NCBI RefSeq assembly: GCF_037572775.1
Contig: NZ_JBBHKA010000001.1
Location: 1,612,001-1,676,000 of the forward strand
Length of the DNA stretch: 64,000 nt
Reading direction: 5' to 3'
From: Ramlibacter sp. PS4R-6
GTDB lineage: Bacteria; Pseudomonadota; Gammaproteobacteria; Burkholderiales; Burkholderiaceae_C
Shown piece after piece: positions 8,925 through 19,007 of the stretch (the stretch's first letter is position 1; every line of letters starts with the position of its first letter). Position numbers and translations under genes: made by a program. Below the pieces are notes generated by a model, which had not been told where the DNA came from, did no database searches, and saw only the letters and a list, made by a program, of their open reading frames with translations.

Positions 8925-9845
8925 CTAGTAGCGGATCTTCGGGTCGAGCGCGGCGTACGCCAGGTCGACCAGCAGGTTGAGGAGCACGGCCAGCACGGTG
9001 ATCAGCACCACCAGGCCCAGCACCAGCGTGTAGTCGCGGTTGCCGGCGCCGTTGACGATCAGCTTGCCGATGCCGGGCAGCGAGAAGATGGTCTCAGTCA
9101 CCAGCGCCGACGTGATCGACGAAATGGTGAGCGGGCCCATCACCGACACGACCGGCAGCAGCGCGGGCTTGAGCGCGTGGCGGAACACCACGACGCGGGT
9201 GGGCAGGCCCTTGGCCTTGGCCGTGCGGATGAAGTTGCTGTGCAGCACTTCGATGAGGCTGCCGCGCATCACGCGTGCGATGGTCGCGACGTTGATGAAC
9301 GTGAGCAGCGCAATCGGCAGGATCATGAACTTCCAGTTGAAGCCGTCCCAGCCGCCGGCGGGCAGCCACTTGAGCAGGATCGCGAACACCAGCACCAGCA
9401 GCGGGCCCAGCACGAACGAGGGCAGCACGCTGCCGCTGTTGCTGCAGAACATGACCGTGTAGTCGGCCGCGCTGTTCTGGCGCAGCGCCGCGGCGATGCC
9501 CAGCACCACGCCGATCACGAACGACAGCACGATGGCGGTGCCGCCGATCGACAGCGACACCGGCAGCGCCGCCGCGACGAGGTCGTTGACGGACCAGTCG
9601 GCGTAGCGGAACGAGGCGCCCAGGTCGCCGTGCAGCAGGTTGCCCAGGTAGTAGAAATATTGCTCCACCGGCGGCTTGTCCAGGTGGTACTTGGCCTGCA
9701 GGTTGGCGAGCACCGCCTCGGAGACCTTGCGTTCCGAGTCGAAGGGGCCGCCCGGTGCGGCATGCACGAGCAGGTAGCAGGCCGTGATGACGGCCAGCAA
9801 AGTCGGCAGCGTCGCCAGCAGGCGACGCAATGTGTAGGACCACAT
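8925..9845 (-). CDS. oppB: Oligopeptide ABC transporter permease OppB
   Basis: A 306-residue permease, exactly the length of E. coli OppB and closely similar to it along its whole length, including the N-terminal RRLLATLPTL, SVNDLVA, HSNFIRTAKAKGLP and the final ALDPKIRY. It has six membrane segments and pairs with OppC. The start at 9845 has only a weak ribosome-binding site. A 76-base spacer with hairpins separates it from oppA, consistent with much lower expression than the binding protein. Confidence 0.95.
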   Translation of the reverse strand: MWSYTLRRLLATLPTLLAVITACYLLVHAAPGGPFDSERKVSEAVLANLQAKYHLDKPPVEQYFYYLGNLLHGDLGASFRYADWSVNDLVAAALPVSLSIGGTAIVLSFVIGVVLGIAAALRQNSAADYTVMFCSNSGSVLPSFVLGPLLVLVFAILLKWLPAGGWDGFNWKFMILPIALLTFINVATIARVMRGSLIEVLHSNFIRTAKAKGLPTRVVVFRHALKPALLPVVSVMGPLTISSITSALVTETIFSLPGIGKLIVNGAGNRDYTLVLGLVVLITVLAVLLNLLVDLAYAALDPKIRY

Positions 9846-9902
9846 AAAGGCTTAAGACCCCTCGCGAAGGCGCGGCGCGCGGGGTGCTGCGCGTCGCGCC
9901 AG

Positions 9903-9923
9903 GAGCACGCTGGTCGCGTGCTC
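9903..9923 (-). promoter_or_regulatory. Intercistronic hairpin between oppA and oppB
   Basis: An 8-bp perfect inverted repeat (9903-9910 with 9916-9923, 5-base loop) overlaps the last bases of oppA. It has no T tract, so it is not a classic terminator. Hairpins at this place usually protect the oppA message and cut read-through, so that the binding protein is made in excess; that role is inferred. A further GC-rich dyad lies in 9860-9900. Confidence 0.5.
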
Positions 9924-11523
9924 AGTGCTTGATGATGTACAGGTCCTTGCTGCGATAACGGTCTTGCACGTTATCCTGCGAGTAACCGCCCACGTACGAT
10001 TTTACCAGCCGCGGCAGGGAGTACTGGAGCAGCGGGATGATGGGGTATTCGTCCATGATCATCTTCGCCGCCTTGTTGAAAAGGTCCTTGCGCTTGGCCA
10101 GGTCGGTGGTGTTGGAGCCCTCGGTGATCAGCTTCTCCGCCTCGCGGTTGCAGTTGAAGTTGTTGTTCTGGTCCGAGTCGCAGCGCACGAGCGCCAGGAA
10201 GGTCGTGGCGTCGTTGTAGTCGGCCAGCCAGCCGTTGCGCGCGATCTGGAAGGTGCCGTCGTGGCGCTTCTTCAGCAGCACCTTGAACTCCATCGCTTCC
10301 ATTTCCACGTTCAGGCCCAGCTTCGTCTTCCACTCCGACTGCGCGAAGATCGCCATCTTCTTGTGGTATTCGCTGGTGTTGTACGACAGCGTGTACTTGG
10401 TACCCGGCTTCACGCCCGCTTCGGCCAGCAGCTTCTTGGCCTCCTCGACGCGCTTGGCCATCGGCCAGGCGGCCCAGTCGTACTGGCCCACGTCCTCGCC
10501 GATCGTGCCCTTGACGACCACGTCGTAGGCCGGGCTCTGGCCGTCGGCCGTCACCTTCTGCGCCAGGATGTCGCGGTCGATCACCATCGACATCGCCTTG
10601 CGGATGCGCACGTCCTTGAATTGCGGGCTCTGCGTCTGGTAGGAGTAGTAGCGCAGGCCGATGATCGGCTGGTTCTTGATGTCCTTGGGGTACTGCGCCT
10701 TGAACTTTTCGAAGGTGCCCGGCGGCAGCTGGTTGGTCCACTCGATCTGGCCGGTCTCGAACAGCTTGGTCTCGGCGTTCTCGTCCTCGATGGGCAGGTA
10801 GGTCACGCGCTCGAGCGTCACGTTCTTCGCGTCCCAGTACTGCGGGTTCTTCTCGATGATCACCTTGCTGTTGACGCTCCACTCCTTGAGCATGTAGGCG
10901 CCGTTGCTGACCATGTTGCCGGGCTTGACCCAGTCCTTGCCGAACTTCTTCACCGAGGGCTCGTGCACCGCGCCCAGGTTGTTGTTGGACATCAGCGCCG
11001 GCAGGAAGGGCACCGGGCCGGCGGTCTTCAATTCCAGCGTGAACTTGTCGATGGCCTTCACGCCCAGCTCGGTGGTGGGCTTCTTGCCCTGCGCGACCAG
11101 CAGGCCGTTCTGCAGGAACACGCCGAAGGTCGTCGCATAGGTGGACGCCGTCTTCGGGTCGAGGAAGCGGCGGATGCCGAAGACGAAATCGTTGGCGGTC
11201 ACGGGGTCGCCGTTGGACCACTTGGCGTTCTGGCGCAGCTTGAACACCCAGGTGGTGGGGTTCATCTGCTTCCAGCTCTCGGCCACGCCCGGGACGATGT
11301 TGCCGGCCGAGTCGTTGGCCGTGAGGCCCTCGAACAGGTCGCGGGTGATGTTGTTGGCGCCGACGGATTCCGCATTGGCCGGGTCGAGCGTCTCGGGCTC
11401 GGAGCCGTTGTTGCGGATCAGCGTCTGCGACGCATGCAGCTGCACGCCGGGGGGGATCACGGCGGCGGAGGCGCCGAGCGCCAGCAGCAGCGCGGCGGCG
11501 AGGAGGGGGATCTTCTTGTTCAT
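9922..11523 (-). CDS. oppA: Oligopeptide ABC transporter substrate-binding protein OppA
   Basis: A 533-residue periplasmic peptide-binding protein (SBP_bac_5 family). A signal peptide (MNKKIPLLAAALLLALGASA) is followed by the family start pattern NNGSEPETLDPANAES, and the body spans about residues 35-530. Length matches E. coli OppA (543). It captures short peptides for OppBCDF encoded just downstream. It lies 22 bases after a second, different binding-protein gene, so at least three binding proteins may feed this region's transporters. Confidence 0.92.
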   Translation of the reverse strand: MNKKIPLLAAALLLALGASAAVIPPGVQLHASQTLIRNNGSEPETLDPANAESVGANNITRDLFEGLTANDSAGNIVPGVAESWKQMNPTTWVFKLRQNAKWSNGDPVTANDFVFGIRRFLDPKTASTYATTFGVFLQNGLLVAQGKKPTTELGVKAIDKFTLELKTAGPVPFLPALMSNNNLGAVHEPSVKKFGKDWVKPGNMVSNGAYMLKEWSVNSKVIIEKNPQYWDAKNVTLERVTYLPIEDENAETKLFETGQIEWTNQLPPGTFEKFKAQYPKDIKNQPIIGLRYYSYQTQSPQFKDVRIRKAMSMVIDRDILAQKVTADGQSPAYDVVVKGTIGEDVGQYDWAAWPMAKRVEEAKKLLAEAGVKPGTKYTLSYNTSEYHKKMAIFAQSEWKTKLGLNVEMEAMEFKVLLKKRHDGTFQIARNGWLADYNDATTFLALVRCDSDQNNNFNCNREAEKLITEGSNTTDLAKRKDLFNKAAKMIMDEYPIIPLLQYSLPRLVKSYVGGYSQDNVQDRYRSKDLYIIKH

Positions 11524-11545
11524 CGGGTCTTCTTTCGGGAGGCGA

Positions 11546-13342
11546 TCAGTGGGCCGGCAGCTTGGTGGTGTCGATGTCGATGTAGCGCCAGAAGGAATTG
11601 GAGAACGGGTGGCGCTTGTAGCCCATCACCCAGGGCTGCCAAAGGTCGGTGCCGATGCGCGAGACGCGGATCTTGTACGGCATGTAGGCGACGATGATCC
11701 GCACGGCATCGCGGATCTGCGCGTCGCGCTCGGGGCCGTCGGGCATCACGCCCTGCTTCGCGAAGATCTCGTCGTACTGCTTGTTCGAAAAGCGTGCCAG
11801 GTTCTGCTGGCCCGCCTGCGCCGATGCGCCGATCTGCAGGCCGACGCCGCTGTCGGGCTCGGCGGCGGAGAAGCCCAGCTGCCACATCTGCAGCTTGCCG
11901 GCGCGCGCGGCCTTCAGCTGCTCGGGCCAGATGCCGATCTTGAACTCCATCTTCACGCCGACGGCGTCCATGTGCTTCTTGAGGATCTCGTCCAGCTCGC
12001 GCTGGTCGGCGGTGCCCTGCGTGTTCATCTCCAGCACCAGCGGCTTGCCGTCGGGCATGTCCCGCCAGCCGTCGCCGTTCTTGTCGGTGTAGCCGAACAT
12101 GTCGAGCAGGGCGATCGCCCGCGCGCGGTCGTACTTGCCCATTTCCGAGCGGAAGTTCGGGTCCCAGCTCGTCGTGTTGGGGCCGAGGATGTCCTGCGCG
12201 ATGATGGCCTGGCCCCGCCGCGGCAGGCGCACTTCCATCTCGGTGTTGTAGGCCAGGCCCAGCGCGCGGCGCAGCGCCACCTTCTCGGGGGTGTAGCCAC
12301 CGACCACGGGGTCTTCCATGTTGAAGTACCACATGGTGATGTCCGACAGCTGCACCCGCTCCATCTGGATGCCCTTCTTCTGCAGGTTGGGCGCCAGCTT
12401 GTTGTTGGGGATGGCCTGGTTCACGAAGGTGGCGGGCAGGCGCTCCATGAAGTCCTGTTCGGCGTTGAGGAACGACAGCCACCGCGGCTGCGGTTCGTTG
12501 ATGATCGAGACCACCACCTTGTCGAGCATCGGGAGCTTCTTGCCCTTGAGCCTGGCGGCCACGGCTTCGGCCGACTTGTCGCCGGCGCGCGGCTGGTCGT
12601 CGAAGAATTCGTCGCGGAAATTCGGGTTCTTCACGAGCGTGATGCGCGACGAGCGCTTCCACTCGGCCAGCTTGAAGGGCCCCGTGCCCACGGGGTGGGC
12701 CATGATCTCGTCGCCGTACTTGTCGATCACCTCGCGCGCGACGACGCCGAGGATGCCGGGGTCGGCGATGGTCTGCACGAAGCGCGGGCGCGTGACGGCC
12801 AGCTTGAACTGGACCGTGTAGCGGTCCAGCGCCTTCATGCCCTCGATGTCGTTCACGTAGTCGAACTTGCCGGTCTTCTCGGCCTTCTCGCGCAGCTCGT
12901 CCAGGCCGATGATCTTCTCTTCCTCCAGCGCGCTGATGTGCGGGCTGCGCGTCTTCGGGTCGTAGATGCGCTTGAAGCTGTACACCACGTCCTGCGCCGT
13001 CACTTCCCGCTTCTTGCCGCCGAAGGCCGGGTCGTCCGCGAAGTACACGCCGCGCTTGAGCCGGATCGTCCAGGTCCTGAAATCGGCCGACACCTGCGGC
13101 AGCGCTTCGGCGAGCACCGGCTTGACTTTCGCGGGGCGCGCGAGGTAGTCGTAGTCGTAGAGCGTCTCGAAGATGTTGGCCGTGATGACGCGCGAATACA
13201 GGTCGTGCACCTGTGCCGGGTCGAAGCCCGTCTCCGCGATGGGGAACGCGTAGCGCAGGACCTTTTCGGGGCCTTGTGCCGCCGCCGGCAGCGACACGCC
13301 GGCCGCGAGGACCGCGGCCCACACCCAATGGATTGCTTTCAT
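11546..13342 (-). CDS. ABC transporter substrate-binding protein, peptide type (paralogue 1)
   Basis: A 598-residue periplasmic binding protein of the SBP_bac_5 family. The ATG at 13342 is preferred because AAGG lies 8 bases upstream and a signal peptide follows at once (cleavage near PAAA-Q); a GTG at 13351 is possible. It is clearly paralogous to the next gene upstream: long identical stretches such as LKRGVYFADDPAFGGKKRE and GTDLWQPW occur in both. Around residue 420 it carries an EF-hand-like loop, DKNGDGWRD. It starts 10 bases after its paralogue ends. It may serve OppBCDF or the divergent permeases. Confidence 0.88.
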   Translation of the reverse strand: MKAIHWVWAAVLAAGVSLPAAAQGPEKVLRYAFPIAETGFDPAQVHDLYSRVITANIFETLYDYDYLARPAKVKPVLAEALPQVSADFRTWTIRLKRGVYFADDPAFGGKKREVTAQDVVYSFKRIYDPKTRSPHISALEEEKIIGLDELREKAEKTGKFDYVNDIEGMKALDRYTVQFKLAVTRPRFVQTIADPGILGVVAREVIDKYGDEIMAHPVGTGPFKLAEWKRSSRITLVKNPNFRDEFFDDQPRAGDKSAEAVAARLKGKKLPMLDKVVVSIINEPQPRWLSFLNAEQDFMERLPATFVNQAIPNNKLAPNLQKKGIQMERVQLSDITMWYFNMEDPVVGGYTPEKVALRRALGLAYNTEMEVRLPRRGQAIIAQDILGPNTTSWDPNFRSEMGKYDRARAIALLDMFGYTDKNGDGWRDMPDGKPLVLEMNTQGTADQRELDEILKKHMDAVGVKMEFKIGIWPEQLKAARAGKLQMWQLGFSAAEPDSGVGLQIGASAQAGQQNLARFSNKQYDEIFAKQGVMPDGPERDAQIRDAVRIIVAYMPYKIRVSRIGTDLWQPWVMGYKRHPFSNSFWRYIDIDTTKLPAH

Positions 13343-13352
13343 CGCCGGCACC

Positions 13353-15161
13353 TTACTTCTTCGGCTGCTTCGCCGGGTCGATGTCGATGTACTGCCAGAA
13401 GCTGCGCGAGAACGGGTGACGCTTCCAGCCGATCATCCACGGCTGCCACAGGTCCGTGCCCAGGCGGTGGACGCTCGTCTTGATCGGCATGTAGGCCACG
13501 AGGATGCGCACGCATTCGCGCAACACCGCGTCGCGCTCCGGCCCGTCGGGCATGAGCAGCTGCTTGCGATAGAGCTCGTCGAAGCGGTCGTTCTTGAAGC
13601 GCGACAGGTTCTGCTCGCCCAGCGACTTGCCATAGGCCTGCTGCAGCACCACGCCGCTGTCGGGCGACGTGGCCGACAGGCCGTAGCTCCACATCTGCAG
13701 CTTGCCCGAGCGCGCCGCCTTGAGCTGTTCGGGCCACTGGCCGATGCGGAAGTTCATCTTGATGCCGATCGCATCCATGTACTTCTTCCACAGCTCGTCG
13801 CGCTCGCGGTAGTCGGCCTGGCCGAGCGTGTCCAGCGTGATCACGAGCGGCGAGCCGTCAGGCATGTCGCGGTAGCCGTCGCCGTTCTTGTCGGTGTAGC
13901 CGAACATGTCGAGCAGCGCGACGGCGCGGGCGCGGTCGAACGTGCCCATCTCGGAGCGGAAGTCGCCGTCGAAGCTGGCCGTGCCCGGCATCATGAAGCC
14001 CTGCGCGCGGATGGCCTGGCCCCGGCGCTGCAGGCGGATCTCTTCGTCGGTGTTGATGCCCAGGCCGATCGCCCTGCGCAGCGCCACCTTCTCGGGTGCG
14101 TAGCCGCCGACCACCGGGTCGTTGATGTTGAAGTAGGCCATCGTCGTGTCCGACAGCGCGACGCGTTCGGCGCGGATGCCCTTCTTCTGCAGGTTGGGGG
14201 CGATCTTCCCGTTGGGGATGGCCACCGGCGAGAAGTTGTTGGGCAGCGTCCACATCAGGTCGTGTTCGCCATTGAGGAAAGCGAGCCAGCGCGGCTGCGG
14301 CTCGTCGATGATCGAGACGACCACCTTGTCCACCAGCGGCAGGCGCTTGCCCTTGAGGTGCTTCGCGATCTCCTCGGCCACCTTGTCGCCGGCGGGCGCG
14401 GTCTCGTCGAAGATCACCTCGCGGTAGTTGGGGTTGCGCACCAGCGTGATCTTGGAGGCGCGGCGCCACTCGGACAGCTTGAAGGGCCCGGTGCCCACCG
14501 GGTGTTCCATGATCGTGTCGCCGTACTTTTCGACGACGTCGCGCGCCACGATGCCGAGGATGCCGGGGTCGGCGATCGTGTGGATGAAGCGCGGGCGCGG
14601 TTCGGCCAGCTTGATCTGCACCGTGTAGCGGTCCAGCGCCTTCAGGCCTTCGACGTCGGTGTCGTATTCGAACTTGCCGCCTTCGGCGCGCTTGTTCAGG
14701 TCGGCCAGGCCGATGATCTTTTCTTCCTCGAGCGCCGACAGGATGGGGCTCTTGAGCTTGGGGTCGAAGACGCGCTTGTACGTGAACACGACGTCCTGCG
14801 CCGTGACCTCGCGCTTCTTGCCGCCGAAGGCCGGGTCGTCCGCGAAGTAGACGCCGCGCTTGAGCTTGATCGTGTACGTCTTGTAGTCGGCGGAGACCTG
14901 CGGCATGCCGTCGGCCAGCACCGGCTTGACCTTGACGGGGCGCGTGAGGTATTCGTAGCCATACAGGCCTTCGAAAATATTCCCCGTCACGATGCGGGAA
15001 TAGAGGTCGGACAACTGCGGCGGGTCGAAGCCCGTCTCGGCTGCGTTGAAGGCGTACTTGAACACCTTTTCCGCAGGCGCTGCAGTCTGTGCGACGCTGG
15101 GGCTGGTGGCACCCATTGCCAGGCAGAGGCTGGTGGCCGCCGCCCAGAGGCTCGTCTTCAT
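13353..15161 (-). CDS. ABC transporter substrate-binding protein, peptide type (paralogue 2)
   Basis: A 602-residue periplasmic binding protein, tandem duplicate of the gene that follows it. The signal peptide starts at MKTSLWAAATSL; an in-frame GTG 12 bases earlier (15173) is an alternative start. The SBP_bac_5 fold covers most of the protein, and an EF-hand-like DKNGDGYRD loop lies near residue 424. It is the first gene of the minus-strand peptide-uptake run and is divergent from the second set of transporter genes, which lack a binding protein of their own. That makes it the likely partner of those permeases (inference). Confidence 0.88.
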   Translation of the reverse strand: MKTSLWAAATSLCLAMGATSPSVAQTAAPAEKVFKYAFNAAETGFDPPQLSDLYSRIVTGNIFEGLYGYEYLTRPVKVKPVLADGMPQVSADYKTYTIKLKRGVYFADDPAFGGKKREVTAQDVVFTYKRVFDPKLKSPILSALEEEKIIGLADLNKRAEGGKFEYDTDVEGLKALDRYTVQIKLAEPRPRFIHTIADPGILGIVARDVVEKYGDTIMEHPVGTGPFKLSEWRRASKITLVRNPNYREVIFDETAPAGDKVAEEIAKHLKGKRLPLVDKVVVSIIDEPQPRWLAFLNGEHDLMWTLPNNFSPVAIPNGKIAPNLQKKGIRAERVALSDTTMAYFNINDPVVGGYAPEKVALRRAIGLGINTDEEIRLQRRGQAIRAQGFMMPGTASFDGDFRSEMGTFDRARAVALLDMFGYTDKNGDGYRDMPDGSPLVITLDTLGQADYRERDELWKKYMDAIGIKMNFRIGQWPEQLKAARSGKLQMWSYGLSATSPDSGVVLQQAYGKSLGEQNLSRFKNDRFDELYRKQLLMPDGPERDAVLRECVRILVAYMPIKTSVHRLGTDLWQPWMIGWKRHPFSRSFWQYIDIDPAKQPKK

Positions 15162-15280
15162 GGCTGGAAACACCTATAAGGGATCGCGAACCTGCAAGCA
15201 TAATGCCCGCCCAGACGGCTGCCACTAGCGGCTTCCCCTAAAGTAGCGTGCCGGCCACCCCGCGGCACGAGGTATCTGGA
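15162..15280. promoter_or_regulatory. Divergent promoter region of the two peptide-transport operons
   Basis: This 119-base gap separates oppositely transcribed transporter genes and must hold both promoters. AT-richer patches occur at about 15174-15179 and 15195-15205 (CATAAT), and near 15238-15244. I see no convincing paired -35/-10 boxes at normal spacing and no clear operator. Confidence 0.4.
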
Positions 15281-16219
15281 ATGCTTTCCTATCTTTTCCG
15301 GCGGATCCTTCAAATGATCCCCACCCTGGCAGGGGTCATCCTGCTGGTCTTCTTCCTCTTCAAGTACTTCGGCGGCGACCCCGCCGAAATCCTCGGCGGC
15401 CTGCAGGCCAGCCCGAAGCAGATCGAATCCATCCGCAACCAGCTCGGCCTGAATGCGCCGGTGGCCGAGCAGCTGTGGATCTTCGTCAAGCAGGTGCTGG
15501 CCTTCGACTGGGGCCGCAGCTGGGCCACGAACGAGGCGGTGAGCAACATCTTCATCACCCGCCTGCCGGCCACGCTGACGATCATGATCCCCATCCTGGT
15601 CCTCGACGTGGTGCTGGCCATCATCGCCGGCATGGCCGTCGCCTACGTGCGCGGCAGCCTGACCGACCGCGCCGTGATGATCATCTCCACGGTCGCGCTG
15701 TCGATCAGCTTCCTGGTCTACGTGATCGTCGGCCAGTACCTCTTCGCCTTCCGGCTCGGCTGGTTCCCGGTGCAGGGCTGGACCAACAGCACGCTCACCA
15801 ACCTGGCCGTCTACGCACCGCTGCCCGTGATGCTCGCGGTGCTCGTGAGCCTGGCGCCCAACACGCGCCTGTACCGCAGCTTCTTCCTCGACGAGATCGG
15901 CCAGGACTACGTGCGCACCGCGCGCGCCAAGGGCGTGCCGGAAAAGAGCATCCTGTTCAAGCACGTGCTGCGCAACGCGATGATCCCCATCCTCACCAAC
16001 GTCGCGACCGCGTTGCCGTCGATCTTCATCGGCTCCTTCCTGATCGAGGTGTTCTTCTCGATCCCCGGCCTGGGCCGCGAGGTCTACCAGGCCGTGGGCC
16101 GCAGCGACTACCCCGTGATCCAGGCCGTGACCATCTACCTGGCCGTGCTCACGATGGTCATCAACCTCATCACCGACATGCTGTACAAGTTCGTCGACCC
16201 GCGGGTGGTCCTCAAATGA
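15281..16219 (+). CDS. ABC transporter permease (OppB/YejB-like)
   Basis: A 312-residue inner-membrane permease of the binding-protein-dependent family with about six membrane segments and an EAA loop (RTARAKGVPEKSILFKHVLRN). The ATG at 15281 is chosen because the protein then starts MLSYLFRRIL, typical of the family, with GAGG 8 bases upstream; the longer frame from 15248 adds an unlikely leader. It pairs with the next permease, whose start overlaps its stop by four bases (ATGA). Confidence 0.9.
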   Translation: MLSYLFRRILQMIPTLAGVILLVFFLFKYFGGDPAEILGGLQASPKQIESIRNQLGLNAPVAEQLWIFVKQVLAFDWGRSWATNEAVSNIFITRLPATLTIMIPILVLDVVLAIIAGMAVAYVRGSLTDRAVMIISTVALSISFLVYVIVGQYLFAFRLGWFPVQGWTNSTLTNLAVYAPLPVMLAVLVSLAPNTRLYRSFFLDEIGQDYVRTARAKGVPEKSILFKHVLRNAMIPILTNVATALPSIFIGSFLIEVFFSIPGLGREVYQAVGRSDYPVIQAVTIYLAVLTMVINLITDMLYKFVDPRVVLK

Positions 16220-17310
16220 GCGCCGCCGTCGAAACCGCGGTGGTGGCGCCGCCCGTCGTGGCCGCGCCCCCGGTCACCGACATCCCCAAGTCGCCCAGCG
16301 TGTGGGCCGAGGCGTGGACGCGCCTGAAGCGCGACCGCGTCGGCATGGTCTCGCTCTACGTCGTCGCCGTTTTCATGGTGATGGTGGTGCTGGCACAGGT
16401 CGGCGCCATCGCGTCGAACTGGAGCGTGGAGTCGGGCCTGCCTTTCGCGCCGCCGACCTTCATGGGCCCGGACGCAGCGGTGCAGGAACTCGTGAAGAAG
16501 GACGACCTGCCGCTGGTCGACCTGACCGACATCGACCCGCTCGCGCCCAAGTACGCCGAGTGGGCCAAGCGCGCCAGCGAGATCAAGACGGTGACGACGC
16601 AACTGGCGCCCACGCTGCCCTTCGGCGCCGACCGCATCGGCCGCGACGTGCTGGCCAAGGCCGTCAAGGGCGCGCAGGTGTCCATCCTGGTGGGCATCGC
16701 GGCGGCGCTGGTGGCCACCTTCGTCGGCACGCTGCTCGGCGCCATCGCCGGCTACTTCGGCGGGCGCTTCGGCGACTTCCTCGAGTGGGTCTACAACGTG
16801 TTCACGTCGGTGCCGTACATCCTGCTGATCTTCGCGCTGGCCGCGGTGTTCAAGTCGGGGCCGCTGGGCAAGGTGTTCGCGCACAGCATCCTGCCGGTGG
16901 TGATCATCCTCGGCGCCGTGGGCTGGACGGGCATCTACCGCCTGGTGCGCGCCGAGTACATCAAGCACAGCAACCGCGAGTACGTGAAGGCGGCCGAGGC
17001 CATCGGCGCGGGCCACATGGCGCGCATGTTCGGGCACATCCTGCCCAACATCAGCCACGTGGTGCTGGTGAACCTGAGCCTGTACGTCGTCGCCTTCATC
17101 AAGGCCGAAGTGATCCTGTCCTTCCTGGGCCTGGGCGTGCCGATCGACATGGTCAGCTGGGGCACGATGCTGGCCGAAGCGCAGACCGAGCTGGTGCTGG
17201 GCAAGTGGTGGCAGCTCGTCGCCGCCACGTTCTTCATGGCCACCTTCGTCACCGCTTTCGCGCTGCTCACCGATGCGCTGCGCGACGCGATGGACCCGAA
17301 ACTGCGCTGA
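16216..17310 (+). CDS. ABC transporter permease (OppC/YejE-like) with periplasmic insert
   Basis: A 364-residue permease, longer than OppC (about 300) because about 70 residues are inserted after the first membrane segment (roughly residues 60-130), a feature also of YejE-type permeases. The family sequences DRIGRDVLAKAVKGAQ and the EAA loop (KAAEAIGAGHMARMFGHILPN) are intact. The start overlaps the upstream stop as ATGA. The insert probably faces the periplasm and may contact the large binding proteins encoded divergently. Confidence 0.9.
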   Translation: MSAAVETAVVAPPVVAAPPVTDIPKSPSVWAEAWTRLKRDRVGMVSLYVVAVFMVMVVLAQVGAIASNWSVESGLPFAPPTFMGPDAAVQELVKKDDLPLVDLTDIDPLAPKYAEWAKRASEIKTVTTQLAPTLPFGADRIGRDVLAKAVKGAQVSILVGIAAALVATFVGTLLGAIAGYFGGRFGDFLEWVYNVFTSVPYILLIFALAAVFKSGPLGKVFAHSILPVVIILGAVGWTGIYRLVRAEYIKHSNREYVKAAEAIGAGHMARMFGHILPNISHVVLVNLSLYVVAFIKAEVILSFLGLGVPIDMVSWGTMLAEAQTELVLGKWWQLVAATFFMATFVTAFALLTDALRDAMDPKLR

Positions 17311-17317
17311 GGACGAG

Positions 17318-19000
<1,683 letters not shown>

Positions 19001-19007
19001 GGGGATC

